Shown here piece by piece: positions 19,985-29,474 of a DNA stretch of 35,174 nucleotides. The DNA lies in the NCBI GenBank assembly GCA_964422855.1, contig CAYRCS010000008.1, forward strand, positions 1-35,174, written 5' to 3'. The DNA comes from CAZEYI01 sp964422855. Its GTDB lineage: Bacteria > Patescibacteriota > Gracilibacteria > Absconditabacterales > Absconditicoccaceae. The position numbers were made by a program, and so were the translations under genes. Within the stretch, counting starts at the first letter, position 1, and each line of letters begins with the position of its first letter. The notes beneath the pieces were generated by a model, which was not told the origin of the DNA, searched no databases, and saw nothing but the letters and a program-made list of their open reading frames with translations.

Positions 19985-21085
19985 ATGCCAGATCACAAAA
20001 AAATATATATAGGCATCGCAATTTGCTCTATCATATCTATATGAGCAATAGTTTTTATAAACAACACACGATCCAAACGATCACGCACTGAGAAGGCTAT
20101 CGATCAACCACAAATAGCGACTACCAATATCATATTGCCAGATCAGATACAATATCAGAGAGCCAAACAACTCTTGGCACAAAACAAAGTATTACAAGCC
20201 ATACAAAGCCTTCCAAATGATAGCAATGCGGACAAAAAAAATCAAGCTATCCTACGAAGCTATCTTGCAGAACAAGAGATACAAAAAGATACACTAACTG
20301 GTCGACAACAAGCCAGAGTGTATACAGAACAAGCAAATACAATAATACAAAATATAAGAGATGCAGAAAGCACACAACTCCAAGAACAAAACCAAGCAAC
20401 GATACTGGCTACCTGCATCCAGGAAAGTCAGGCTATAGCAGACTATCGACCCAGTATAATCCAAACACAATACAATATACAAATCACACTAGCAAGTATT
20501 GCCAAATTATTGACACAAAGAACACTTCCTGCAGAATGCAAAAACCAACTAAGCAAAAACATACAGACCAACCAATCAGTATTAGAGTCACGAATACAAA
20601 ACAGCAAAGACAAACAACGAGCACACAAACAGATCAACAGGGGCTTAATAACCACGCTCGATTGTAATACTAACATCATTCCACAACAATATCAGATCAC
20701 GCAACAAGCAAAGGAAGAAAACGACAAATATCTTTTTGCACAACAGACAATCTTACAACTACTGCAACAAAATCCAAACGACCTAGCAGACAAACTCTGT
20801 CAGGGCAAAAACGATAGTCAATTGGACAACCAACTCAGTCAGACTATGCAAGAGCTCTTGGGACAATCAGAGTCTCCAGCACAAGCAGCATCAAGCAATC
20901 AAATACAGTATCAAGACATAGATCAAGACATACAAACGATTATACAAGAGACTCAAGGAACAAATACTTCACTCATACAATCCATACAAAAAACTATCCA
21001 CGACACTAGTTATGATCCTATAGACTATATTCAGAAACTATTTCAAGAATTCTTTGGTAATACCAAAGACTTTATCTCTCCATAA
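19985..21085 (+). CDS. Membrane-anchored glutamine-rich protein of unknown function
   Basis: 366 residues from ATG 19985; one TGA-Gly (20042) in the first hydrophobic segment. The N-terminus has positive residues followed by one TM helix (IYIGIAICSIISIGAIVFI), so the bulk should lie on one side of the membrane, probably outside. The remainder is very rich in Gln and Asn (e.g. QNPNDLADKLCQGKNDSQLDNQLSQ) and predicts long helices; scattered TPR-like spacing near residues 55-75 (YQRAKQLLAQNKVLQAIQSL) hints at one helical hairpin repeat. No catalytic motif. Tightly placed between serS (7 bases) and lgt (7 bases), so co-expressed. Confidence 0.75.
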
Positions 21086-21092
21086 TATAGAT

Positions 21093-21956
21093 ATGATAGC
21101 ATTTAGCATAGGATCAGTAGATATACATCGATATGGAGTCATGTACCTCCTAGCATTTGGACTTGGATATATATTTGCCCACAGCATCAAAAATCGAAGC
21201 CTATGGAATCAAACTCCAAATCTCCAAAAAATACTCCAGCACAAAATTGACGATATTATATTCATTATATTTTTATGAGTAATGATAGGAGGTAGAGCAG
21301 GACATATATTGATCTATGACTTCGACTACTTTATGCAAAACCCAGGTGATATTGCAGCATTCCGAAAATGAGGAATGTCATTTATCGGCTGACTTATAGG
21401 CGTGGTTATAGCTATCATAGGACGAACACGAAAACAATGATGCACACGAGCAGAAACCAAAAGCATAGGAGATATAATCCTTAGTTTCGCACCCGCTGGC
21501 ATATTTTTGGGAAGAATAGGTAATTTTCTCAATCAAGAACTCTATGGCATACTAGTACCCGACAATATGCGAAATCTACCAATATGGCTGACCAATATAC
21601 TCCAACAAACACATATACGACATATATACGATCGCATAGATACTGCACTGAGAGTAAATACCAATATGCTAGCTGCTATAGGCGAATGACTAATTTTGTT
21701 TGCTGTAGGACAATACTTGCTGCACAGACAAAAGAAAACAAACACTGTAAAATCAGGCCAAATAGTTGGCACATTCTTACTATTATATAGTACTATAAGA
21801 TTTCTACTCGAATACCTCAGACAGGATAGCCAGGCAGAATTTATTGCCTATTTTTCCAAATCCCAATATTTCTTTATACTATGAGCTATTATAGGTATCA
21901 TAATGCTTATTACATACAGTATTAGATCACATCATCATGATGCAAAAATTTCTTAA
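21093..21956 (+). CDS. lgt: Phosphatidylglycerol:prolipoprotein diacylglyceryl transferase
   Basis: 287 residues, six TGA-Gly codons. Lgt transfers diacylglyceryl to the lipobox Cys of prolipoproteins, such as the one at 1877. Motifs: YGVMYLLAFGLGY, MIGGRAGHILIYD, FRKGGMSFIGGLIG (two of its Gly are TGA, and the position that is His in E. coli Lgt is Ile), the signature GRIGNFLNQELYG, and near the C-terminus GTFLLLYSTIRFLLEYLRQD with the conserved R-x-x-x-E-x-x-R. Seven or so hydrophobic segments. An extra about 20-residue loop (residues 160-190) separates the signature from the next helix. Its 3' end overlaps the convergent transporter-like gene by 35 bases. Confidence 0.92.
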
Positions 21957-22929
21957 GCCATGGGAAATAAGACCAAAAATCTCTTCATTCAGGAAAGGTA
22001 CGCTGCAAAAAACGTAAAACATGACTCAATAACGGCATAAATAATAATACACCAAAAAGATTAAATAGAGTATGAAACATAGCTAATTGTATAATAGGCT
22101 TCTCAAGTCATATAGACGAAATCACCCATACAAAAATAGGCAGCATCGCATATACTATAACACCAGTAACGACATTAAATAAGACATGAAATCCCGCAAC
22201 TTGTTTTTGGACATATGATCATCACAAAGCTCACAGAACAGCAGTAATAGTAGTTCCTATATTGGCTCAAATCACCATAACCAATGCTGCATCGAAGGTA
22301 ATAGCATTAGCAAAGAATGCGGCCAATATAATAGTAGTCATTGCTGTACTTGATTGTACCACAACCGTAAGCAGTATAGACAACAGCAAAAAGAATATGG
22401 TAGGTAGATCATGATAAAGACTTAGATCAATAGCAGTCTGCAAGAAAGCAAAGCTTTCTTTCATGTATTCCAAACCAAGCAATATAAATCCAAACCCAAG
22501 TATGAAAACCACAAAATTATGCCAAGCGCCAGCTTTTTTCTTCAACAAAGCAAGAAATCATCAAAGTCAAAGAAGGGGCAAAGCAAGTATACCGACATTA
22601 AATTTAACTCACCACAACGATACTAACCGCGCAGTAAATGTTGTTCATACATTGGTTCACAATATCACTCAGACTGCTTGCAACAATCCCATCATATTAC
22701 CTCATACCAATCACAGTACGATAACAGTAACTAAGGAACTACTTTGCATAACAATCGTACTAAATATACCCGTAACAAAACCTCTAAAAGTTGTTTTTGT
22801 TGAAATTTCTATAAATTTTTGCAAAAATTCACTACTAGAACCTTCAACACTTTCCTCAAAACGCACCAATCCATAGAGGAACAAGCCAACTCCACCAAAT
22901 AGCATAAGCAAACTATGTACTATATCCAT
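21922..22929 (-). CDS. Na+/Pi-cotransporter II-related membrane protein (PF02690 type)
   Basis: 335 residues from ATG 22929 with about 14 TGA-Gly codons, among the highest density in the window. The family's inverted repeat is visible: GGVGLFLYGLVRFEESVEG, then TGIFSTIVMQSSSLVTVIVLG with the QSSS motif, GVILGTNVGTTFTARL (GxNxGTT), and the second half ILLTVVVQSSTAMTTIILAAF with the second QSS(T). Eight or more TM helices. PF02690 proteins move Na+ and phosphate; specificity here is not determined. The cytosolic PhoU-like C-terminal domain of longer relatives is missing, so this is the short form. Stop TAA 21922-21924 lies inside the end of lgt. Confidence 0.85.
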
Positions 22930-22942
22930 ATCTCAAAAACCA

Positions 22943-22967
22943 TTATCACATATAAAATGTGTGATAA
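22943..22967. terminator. Hairpin between the AbiEi-like and transporter-like genes
   Basis: TTATCACA (22943-22950), 9-base loop, TGTGATAA (22960-22967): perfect 8-bp stem in the 69-base spacer between two minus-strand genes. No strong T-run follows, so it may be an operator or processing site rather than a terminator. Confidence 0.4.
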
Positions 22968-22998
22968 TTATAATGTCAATTACAAGATAATGCAAATT

Positions 22999-23727
22999 TT
23001 ATGATATGAAATAACTATATTTTTTGATCAAATTTATCAGACTATCAGCCAATACTTTATCAACTTCGACGGCTATAGAATATAGCCTATTGATAGAGGT
23101 ATGATGCTTATTTGCCTGAAGCAATTTAGCAAAAACAGTCAGATTAAGTGTTTTTTTATGTTTTTTAAGAATTTTCTTGATCAAACCATGCACATAGCCG
23201 ACAGAACCAGATGCTGGATTGTACAAAGTCTCCAAAAGCGCTAATTCCAAGCCTGCTATAGGCAAAGATCCCTGTGACAAACGAAATGTAGTGGTAAATT
23301 TCTTGAAGAGAGGATAGAGAGAGGAGTGCTTATGAGTATATACTTTATATATAACCTTCCTATCAAAAAGTACTATTTCGGTAGCTTGTTTATCTTCGTT
23401 CACCACCAATATATCATCCTCAGGTATATCATACGAGGAAATATGGAATTCCAAAGCCTTAAGTCCACCAATATATCGATGCCCAGAGACATAATCCTTG
23501 CAATGTTTGCGTAATTGATCCCAATAATGTCTTTCCAATATCCAATCTGGAGACACAAGTTCATCTGGATCTTTGATAAAAAAGAGATTTTTCTTCAAAG
23601 TTAAGAGATATCATCTATTCTTCAGCGTATAGATCAATTTATAGATTTTTTGATCCGACGTAGAAAGATCGGTACATGAGCTCAAGACCTGCTCTAATTT
23701 CTCCATAGATACGATTTTATGACGCAT
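22999..23727 (-). CDS. AbiEi-antitoxin-like winged-helix protein
   Basis: 242 residues from ATG 23727 (23706 possible); one TGA-Gly at 23611. The first 55 residues predict a winged helix ending LKNRGYLLTLKKNLFFI, the form of the DNA-binding domain of type IV antitoxins such as AbiEi (L-x-x-RG-x-L x L-x-k-G-x-Y/F-x-I). Downstream YIGGLKALEFHIS matches the family's start of the C-terminal domain, and GLELALLETLYN the later helix. AbiEi represses its own operon with the nucleotidyltransferase toxin AbiEii; no AbiEii lies next to it, and the next gene downstream is the Na/Pi-type transporter. It may be a stand-alone regulator. Stop TAA 22999-23001. Confidence 0.6.
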
Positions 23728-23930
23728 TTTTCAGAACTTTTTAACAATGCTATCAAAAACTTTATATGTCATAACCCAGCAGATAAGCGGATAATAAATA
23801 AAAAATATATAACGCAATATACCAAAAAATCAAGACAATCTTTCACAAAAAATAATGTCGACTTTTCCATTGCATCCCCACCCAAAAAGACTACATACGG
23901 GTTCACGTGATTTTACCCAAGATCGATTTT

Positions 23931-24203
23931 ATGCAACAACTCTCGCTTTTACAGGCTCAAGACTGCAACTCACAGGTATTAGACTTGTGACATATACATG
24001 CAGTTCTCACCAATCAGGGCCAGGACCAATGCGAGATGCTCTTGGAAATTAGCTCACACAAATTCTTGCTTGAAATTACAAGCATTGAAGACCAAATAGA
24101 TGCCATCAATCTTATTAGCACCAAAAGCTTCTTTGAAATGAGTAGAAAAAGCCTCCTCATGGTAAGAAGTTTAGTAGAATTCGTCCGACACAACAAAGCT
24201 TAG
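23931..24203 (+). CDS. Small hypothetical protein upstream of atpG
   Basis: 90 residues from ATG 23931 to TAG 24201, one TGA-Gly (23988), hence absent under the standard code. The frame is open back to 23856 and a GTG at 23907 is an alternative start that would add VILPKIDF. Sequence features: Leu/Gln-rich helices, LLEISSHKFLLEITSIEDQIDAINLIS and a basic tail SLVEFVRHNKA; no known domain. Support for reality: continuous frame with plausible composition and a strong terminator 24 bases after the stop. Two shorter overlapping frames in the same stretch are less convincing. Confidence 0.5.
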
Positions 24204-24227
24204 TAAAAAATATCATATATATATATG

Positions 24228-24257
24228 AAAACAAGCTTGCAATAGGCTTGTTTTTTT
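24228..24257 (+). terminator. Intrinsic terminator before atpG
   Basis: AAAACAAGC (24228-24236), 9-base loop, GCTTGTTTT (24246-24254) continuing into a T-run to 24257. It lies 24 bases after the small gene and 46 before atpG, so atpG needs its own promoter or read-through. Confidence 0.75.
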
Positions 24258-24302
24258 ATAAAATCCAGCCGAAATTTATCTTGCTAATGATACTTTCTCC
24301 AG

Positions 24303-25198
24303 ATGGTAAACGCCAAACAAATCAAATCTAAGATCAAATCAGTATCTAACATCAAACAAATCACCAAGGCATTGGAAGTTGTTGCTACGGTCAAACTACA
24401 AAAAGCAAAAGCACAAACCGATAGTTACAAAGATTTTCTTATAGATTTTCTCAAGATAGTACAAGTAGTACAACAAAAAACAGATATATTTGCAGCTACT
24501 CCAGTAGAAAATAATCAAAAGAAAGAACTTATCATAGTAGTAGGTACAGATAGGGGGTTATGTGGCTGATTAAACAACAGACTCTTCAAACAAGTATTTA
24601 CCAAATACGAATCCGCAAAGCACAGACCAGATACATTCATAGTAGGCAAAAAGGCTCTCGAATTTTTCTCTAGAACTGATTTCCCTGTTGTAGGTCAGAC
24701 CAACATAAAGGATGCTTTTGAACAAGAAGATTTGGCAGAGCTATTTACATTCCTCAACAAAGCTATAGGAGACCAACAATATAAGAGCATACAAATATAT
24801 TTCAATTATTTTGAAAACGCTATCAAACAAACGCCATTACATATGCAAGTTATGCCATTGAGCAAACATACTCTCAAAACCTTTGGAGAACAAATAAACA
24901 TCGACGTCAACCAATTTTTGACTAAGAAAGTGGAAACAAGCGATATTATCTTAGAGCCAAGTCTCCCTGCACTAGTAGAAGAAATAAAATCACAGTTCAT
25001 ACAGCATATGATATATGGTTCTATCCTACGAAACAAGACAGGCGAATTTGCTGCCCGCATGATAGCCATGAAAATGCAAAAGACAATTCTACCACCATGA
25101 TCAAAAACCTCAGATTATCATACAACAAAGCTCGTCAATCAGCCGTTACGCAAGAAATATCAGAGATTATGGGAGCAAAGATGGCTCTCGAAGGTTAA
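24303..25198 (+). CDS. atpG: ATP synthase F1 subunit gamma, apparent -1 frameshift near the 3' end
   Basis: The N-terminal helix KQIKSKIKSVSNIKQITKALEVVATVKLQKA, the motif GTDRGLCGGLNN (second Gly of GG from TGA 24567) and EFAARMIAMK identify the rotor shaft subunit. After ATG-AAA at 25068-25073 the zero frame leaves the family, passes a TGA and would stop only at 25353 inside the next gene. Shifting -1 at the run AAAA (25071-25074) gives K-N-A-K-D-N-S-T-T-M-I-K-N-L, then RLSYNKARQSAVTQEISEIMGA, exactly the family's C-terminus, ending TAA 25196-25198; total 298 residues. Either a one-base deletion, a sequence error, or a programmed slip. No other ATP synthase gene is adjacent. Confidence 0.9.
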
Positions 25199-25212
25199 TA
25201 TAACATATTCCT

Positions 25213-25617
25213 ATGGACTGAAACTACATCGTAGAACAGTACGCCAAAAATCCCATACAAAACTTTGTTATGGCAGATTTTTCTGTAAAACAACATGAAG
25301 GCAATGCACTATGTGGCGATGACATCACTGTATATCTCAAGATACAGTGAAATAAAATTGTAGATTATAGTTTTGACGGCGATTGTGCAACAATAACCAA
25401 AGCATCCGCTTCTTGCTTAGCGGACATTATTGTAGGACAAGACATACTAGACATATTGACACGAAACCAAGACACCATGATACAGCATGATTTTATCGTA
25501 TCTAGTAGAAGAAAAAGAGCCTCTGTGATAGCTATATTGGCAGCCAGAAACGCAGTTCATAACTACCTTAACGATGGACAAAGAGATGAGTTTGATGACC
25601 TCATAAAAGAGTACTAA
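25213..25617 (+). CDS. SufU/NifU N-terminal-like iron-sulfur scaffold, third cysteine missing
   Basis: 134 residues, two TGA-Gly codons. The scaffold fold is recognisable: NALCGDDITVYLKIQGNKIVDYSFDGDCATITKASASCLADI. Cys34 (LCGDD, with the neighbouring Asp) and Cys58 (GDC) fit the first two ligands; Cys68 lies in the ASASC element. The third conserved ligand, normally in R-x-K-C-A-x-L, reads SRRKRASVIAILAARNAV here, with no Cys. Cluster binding may therefore differ or use Cys68. SufU-type proteins assemble or deliver Fe-S clusters, which this cell needs at least for endonuclease III. No sufB/C/D or cysteine desulfurase is nearby. Starts 14 bases after the atpG stop in the shifted frame. Confidence 0.75.
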
Positions 25618-25695
25618 ATAGAGCGGAATATTCTCTTGATATATATAGACAAATATGTATAGCATATGCATATATTTACAAAAAAACAACAAAAC

Positions 25696-26079
25696 ATGGT
25701 CGGCATACTCAAAAGTCTGATCTTCAATATCGTAATCAATGCCATTTTACTCTATGTAATGGCACATTACGTTCCCGATCTAGGGTTCACAGTACAATGA
25801 TGAGGTGATGTCTTAGTCTCGTTTATACTTATAGGTACAGTGTTTTGGATTATCAATGATGTCCTCAGAAATATCATACAAACCATTACACTACCATTTA
25901 AGTTCCTAACATTGGGACTATCAAGCATCATCATCAATATAGGCGTAATATACTTGTTTGAATATGTGGTCAATACCTACATACAAAACATAAGTGTATG
26001 ACTTGGTACCACTATCCAAGTAGCGTGAATGTCACTCGTCATCACCGTAGCCTATTTTATCATCAAAAAAGTACTGTAA
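25696..26079 (+). CDS. Phage holin family 4-like small membrane protein (PF04020/YvlD type)
   Basis: 127 residues, four TGA-Gly codons, including two adjacent ones in VQGGGD. Four hydrophobic segments: the first 22 residues, VLVSFILIGTVFWII, LTLGLSSIIINIGVIYLF and the C-terminal SLVITVAYFIIKKVL. The element ITLPFKFLTLGLSSIIINI is the signature of this family. YvlD-type proteins are chromosomal in many bacteria and do not imply a prophage; their function is not settled. Next gene starts 3 bases after its stop. Confidence 0.75.
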
Positions 26080-26082
26080 ACC

Positions 26083-26322
26083 ATGAAAAGAGTCTACCTT
26101 ATAGCAATTATTACCCTATTCTTACTACTCTTGGTGCCATACTTTGAAAACATCGCTACAGCGGATGTTATATTCTTTGGGTGAGATGTAGCCTTTATTA
26201 GCATATTCCGATTGTTAATAGTTGGTGGTATGATGCTATGAAGTCTACTTACTATATACATACAGCAGCTCATTACTGACATAAAGTTGAAACAAAAACA
26301 AAGTAAATTTGAACTACAATAG
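26083..26322 (+). CDS. Small two-TM membrane protein
   Basis: 79 residues, two TGA-Gly codons. Hydrophobic segments at about residues 4-20 (LIAIITLFLLLLVPYF) and 40-62 (FISIFRLLIVGGMMLGSLLTIYI), followed by a basic/polar tail IKLKQKQSKFELQ. Resembles LapA/DUF1049-like small proteins in layout, without a decisive motif. It follows the PF04020-like gene by 3 bases and is probably co-transcribed. Confidence 0.6.
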
Positions 26323-26367
26323 GAATGTTGTGGTAATCCATTTATTTATGTGAATAGCATTGTGCCA

Positions 26368-26943
26368 ATGAGCAAGACGTATAACATTACCAGACAAAGT
26401 GCTGCTGCAAACCTCGGTGTATCGACAAGAACAATTGACAGATATATCAAAAACGGCAGACTATCCTACAAGAAAATTGCAAATAAGGTTATCTTAGCAA
26501 AAGAAGAAGTTGCTTCTCTCCAAGACGACTTTTCTGTATTACATCAAGAGACAAGCACAGAATTGGTCAGTAGCAATAGCAATCAAAGCTTAGCAAAAAC
26601 AGAAAATGCGAGTGCAGCCGCTAGTCTGGCCACTATTGATACTAAGATAGACAAGTTTTTCCTCGTCTTCAAAGAAAAAGACAATATGCTCGAAGAAAAA
26701 AACAAGATCATATTTATGCTTCAGCAGAGGATAGGTGAATTAGAAACCAAGATCCAACACATGATAGCTCTTCCAGACTACAACAAAGAAAGACAAGCAG
26801 TATTGTTGGAAAAAGAAAGATTGGAGCACAAACTCAAAGATCTCCAAGGAGGATTAAGAGGAGAAAAATTGAAAAATATCATCTATCTAGGTCTATCGCT
26901 CATATTCATTTTCATCGCGATATTATTTATGACCCAGAGGTAG
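26368..26943 (+). CDS. Tail-anchored helix-turn-helix protein with coiled coil
   Basis: 191 residues from ATG 26368; GTG 26350 is an alternative giving six more residues. Residues 5-50 form an excisionase/MerR-type HTH: ITRQSAAANLGVSTRTIDRYIKNGRLSYKKI, then a beta hairpin KVILAKEEV. Residues 55-90 are a Ser/Ala/Asn-rich linker. Residues about 92-165 form a heptad-rich coiled coil (KEKDNMLEEKNKIIFMLQQR, KERQAVLLEKERLEHKLKDL), and residues 170-188 a single TM helix (IIYLGLSLIFIFIAILFM) with only three residues after it. This places DNA-binding domain in the cytoplasm tied to the membrane. No TGA codon among its 7 Gly. Its 3' end overlaps the convergent OLD-type gene by 17 bases. Target DNA unknown. 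Confidence 0.8.
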   Translation: MSKTYNITRQSAAANLGVSTRTIDRYIKNGRLSYKKIANKVILAKEEVASLQDDFSVLHQETSTELVSSNSNQSLAKTENASAAASLATIDTKIDKFFLVFKEKDNMLEEKNKIIFMLQQRIGELETKIQHMIALPDYNKERQAVLLEKERLEHKLKDLQGGLRGEKLKNIIYLGLSLIFIFIAILFMTQR

Positions 26944-28858
26944 TATCTTGAAATATAGAACTAAATATTTGGTATAGTTCTTGTCTACGATCATCAGTTA
27001 CTGGATCGACAAGCCACTCAGCAAATTGCTTACGACAGAAAGATATAGTTTCATCAAGTCATTTCACAGGGAGATTGAGATACGTTTCGAGATCTCCTTT
27101 TTTCAAAATATAAATTCCTTTATCATACATCCCATTAATTTCTTCCATGATATAGTCATAATCAGCAGGATAGAATTTTCTAATCGCAGCAACCGTACCT
27201 CCATAATGATTGGTACCTGGCTTATAAAACTTGCGACGGGCAGTCTGAGCCCTACGCAGTAGATTAGCATCTTCTATGATATGTGTATCGATCACATTAT
27301 CCCAGTCACCAATAAAGTACGTATACAAACCAAATTTTTGCAAAAATCTCGCCCATTTGCGATAGCCTCATTTACCATTGATATTGATGATCTCGTAGTT
27401 TTGAATACGTTCAGCTCGAGGAACTATGGTGCGAAGATGTTGAATATAGAAATCAAAGAAATATGCATCAGTTTCTCATTCGACCATGATTATTTTATCA
27501 ACAAAAAACATCTTAGCTACGTTACCAAACTTGAGCATATGCACCAAGTTTGCTTCATCTTCTCACACTCATCTATACACAGGATTGTAGATGACAGTAC
27601 CGGTATCACGCTTAGCAAATTTATAGACATGTCCTATATTTTTTTCATTGATCATAACAGGGGAGTGAGTAGCTATGATAAACTGCATTTTGAAGTGCTG
27701 ACTCAACTCATCGATCATCTCCATAAATTTTTTTTGCATCTGAGGATGTAGATGTAATTCTGGTTCGTCAATAATCATCAACCCATTTTCTAGATCATAT
27801 CAATACAAACCGAATATAATCATCACGAAAGACAACTCTCCAGAACTCAACATACCAAAATGCAATGCACGTCCAAGCGTATCCTTGAAGACCACCTGAT
27901 ATCATGTCGCTGTTTGTGTCACATAAAATTCCAATCCGATATATTTCTTAAACAATGCCTGCAATCCTTGAACAAATGGATGATAAGCAAGTACAGCTGC
28001 TATAGCTTCATCATCCATAAGCATACCACTAGATTGCGATGTAGACAAGATATGGACAATTTTTGACATACAGAGCGTGTAGCCAATCGTAGCGTCTGAT
28101 TTAGTATTTTGATGGGCTATGAGGACACTTTTTTCGGTAGGATCTATAGAGCCAAAAGCTAATGAATTAGCTCTATCTGAACCTATAATAGCAAAAGTAT
28201 TTTTCAAAGGATATCGTTTTCTTTCCGACGACTTTCTTGCAAAATCATTATAGATATTCATACATATCTGGATCAACTCACGATGTTGAATATAGTAAAG
28301 CATAAAACGCTCGACATCAGACATATGAGCAGTATCCAATGTCATAGCACGATCAGCAAAGTTGAGAGAAAAGGATACGTGCAGAGTAGTAACAAAAGTC
28401 ACATCATCAGAAGATACTACTGGGAAATTTACATCCAAAGTACTATATCTAGCTATAATATCTTGGAGGAGCGTACGATACTTAATCACAAACAAGAGAT
28501 TATCTACATCATTTTGATTAAGAATGAGAGTGATTTGTGCATGACTAGGTTTGTCTGGAGTGCTTATATGTGGAGTCAATGTCTCCAACAGTACTGGTTG
28601 ATAGGAAATAGTCTGATTATCAGGGATATCTTTGTTTTGAATGGACTCTCTATGATAGACATAATCGCGAATAAGCCCTACTTTAAAAACTTGATTGATA
28701 ATCTCCAAAAAATTACTCTTACCTGAGCCATTTGGCCCGATAAGGATATTCATAACTCATTCTTGTCCAGCATGAAAACTCACCCCAGGATCATTTTCTA
28801 GATCTTCTACATAAGGGAAACTCAATATATTGGATATCTTAACACGCTCTAATTGCAT
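26927..28858 (-). CDS. OLD-family ATP-dependent endonuclease (AAA ATPase + TOPRIM)
   Basis: 643 residues from ATG 28858, about eight TGA-Gly codons. N-terminal ABC-type ATPase: MQLERVKISNILSF then Walker A GPNGSGKS (residues 41-48), a long insertion of about 280 residues, signature SSGELSFVMI (near 335), Walker B LMIIDEPELHLHP (360-372) and switch His in ATHSPVMI. C-terminal TOPRIM: MVEGETDAYFF (458-468), NINGKGGYRKW and GDWDN (near 518). This is the order in OLD/overcoming-lysogenization-defect nucleases, many of which act in phage defence. No UvrD-like helicase (Gabija GajB) or reverse transcriptase is adjacent, so it fits the stand-alone class 1 type. It has its own promoter. Confidence 0.88.
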
Positions 28859-28885
28859 ATAGTCCAAGGAGAATAAACACTTATA

Positions 28886-28914
28886 ATAATACACAAATAG
28901 CTCTTATTTGGCAA
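28886..28914 (-). promoter_or_regulatory. Sigma70-type promoter for the OLD-family gene
   Basis: Read on the minus strand: TTGCCA (28914-28909), 17 bases, TATTAT (28891-28886). Predicted start near 28880, about 20 bases before the ATG at 28858. The rest of the 28859-29094 spacer is AT-rich; a TTGACA at 28942-28947 facing right has no convincing -10 at the proper distance. Confidence 0.55.
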
Positions 28915-29094
28915 ATTCCCAGTCAAAAAGTCTCCACAAGATTGACAAATAAATATAAATATGCAAAATAAAGAAATATCTCTAATATAAATCAAAATAC
29001 TTTTTCTAAAAAACCAACAAATTCTAGAAAAGATTGTAAGTGCCTATAGTATAGTTATACAACAAGCAAAGAGCTTTATCCTTTCTTAAAACGT

Positions 29095-29391
29095 ATGGGC
29101 TACCAAGAATTAACAAGCGCAAGATCTCTAGATGAAGAGATGGAAGAATTTATAGGGGATTGGTTACCTAGCGATACCAACACAGAGATAAAAGTGAGGA
29201 TTGAATCCAAAGCCGTAGAATCAATGACCATAGCAAAAAACATAGTCTTATTTATCAAATGACTTGGCTATGATATTACATTTGAAGTAGGGGAAGCCTT
29301 ATTCGTTCCAACCTGATCTGCCGAGATGAACAAAATACAACTTATTCATCATGCAAATAATTGTGAAATATATATCAAAGACATACACTAA
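29095..29391 (+). CDS. Small hypothetical protein
   Basis: 98 residues from ATG 29095 to TAA 29389, two TGA-Gly codons, so split under the standard code. Acidic N-terminal half (SLDEEMEEFIGDWLPSDTNTE), then predicted strand-helix-strand: IKVRIESKAVESMTIAKNIVLFIKGLGYDITFEVGEALF and a final NCEIYIKDIH. The alpha/beta pattern is that of a small globular domain but I recognise no family. No good Shine-Dalgarno; a weak TTGTAA (29034-29039) and TATACA (29056-29061) pair could be its promoter. Lies between the OLD-type gene (divergent) and the Arg/Gly-rich protein. Confidence 0.65.
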
Positions 29392-29474
29392 AATACAAGA
29401 AGCTCTGTCATTTCTTTGCTTATGATAAGGAAATCCATATACTACCTATACTTTTACTCATCAGACACCCTATT

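Noticed and set aside
23719..23910. A plus frame beginning opposite the AbiEi-like start, continuing over 23910
   Set aside because: AT-rich, overlaps the start of the minus gene and stops soon after; the frame starting at 23931 has better composition and a terminator.
25696..26079. Prophage, because of the holin-like gene
   Set aside because: PF04020-like proteins are ordinary chromosomal membrane proteins; no other phage gene, integrase or attachment repeat is nearby.
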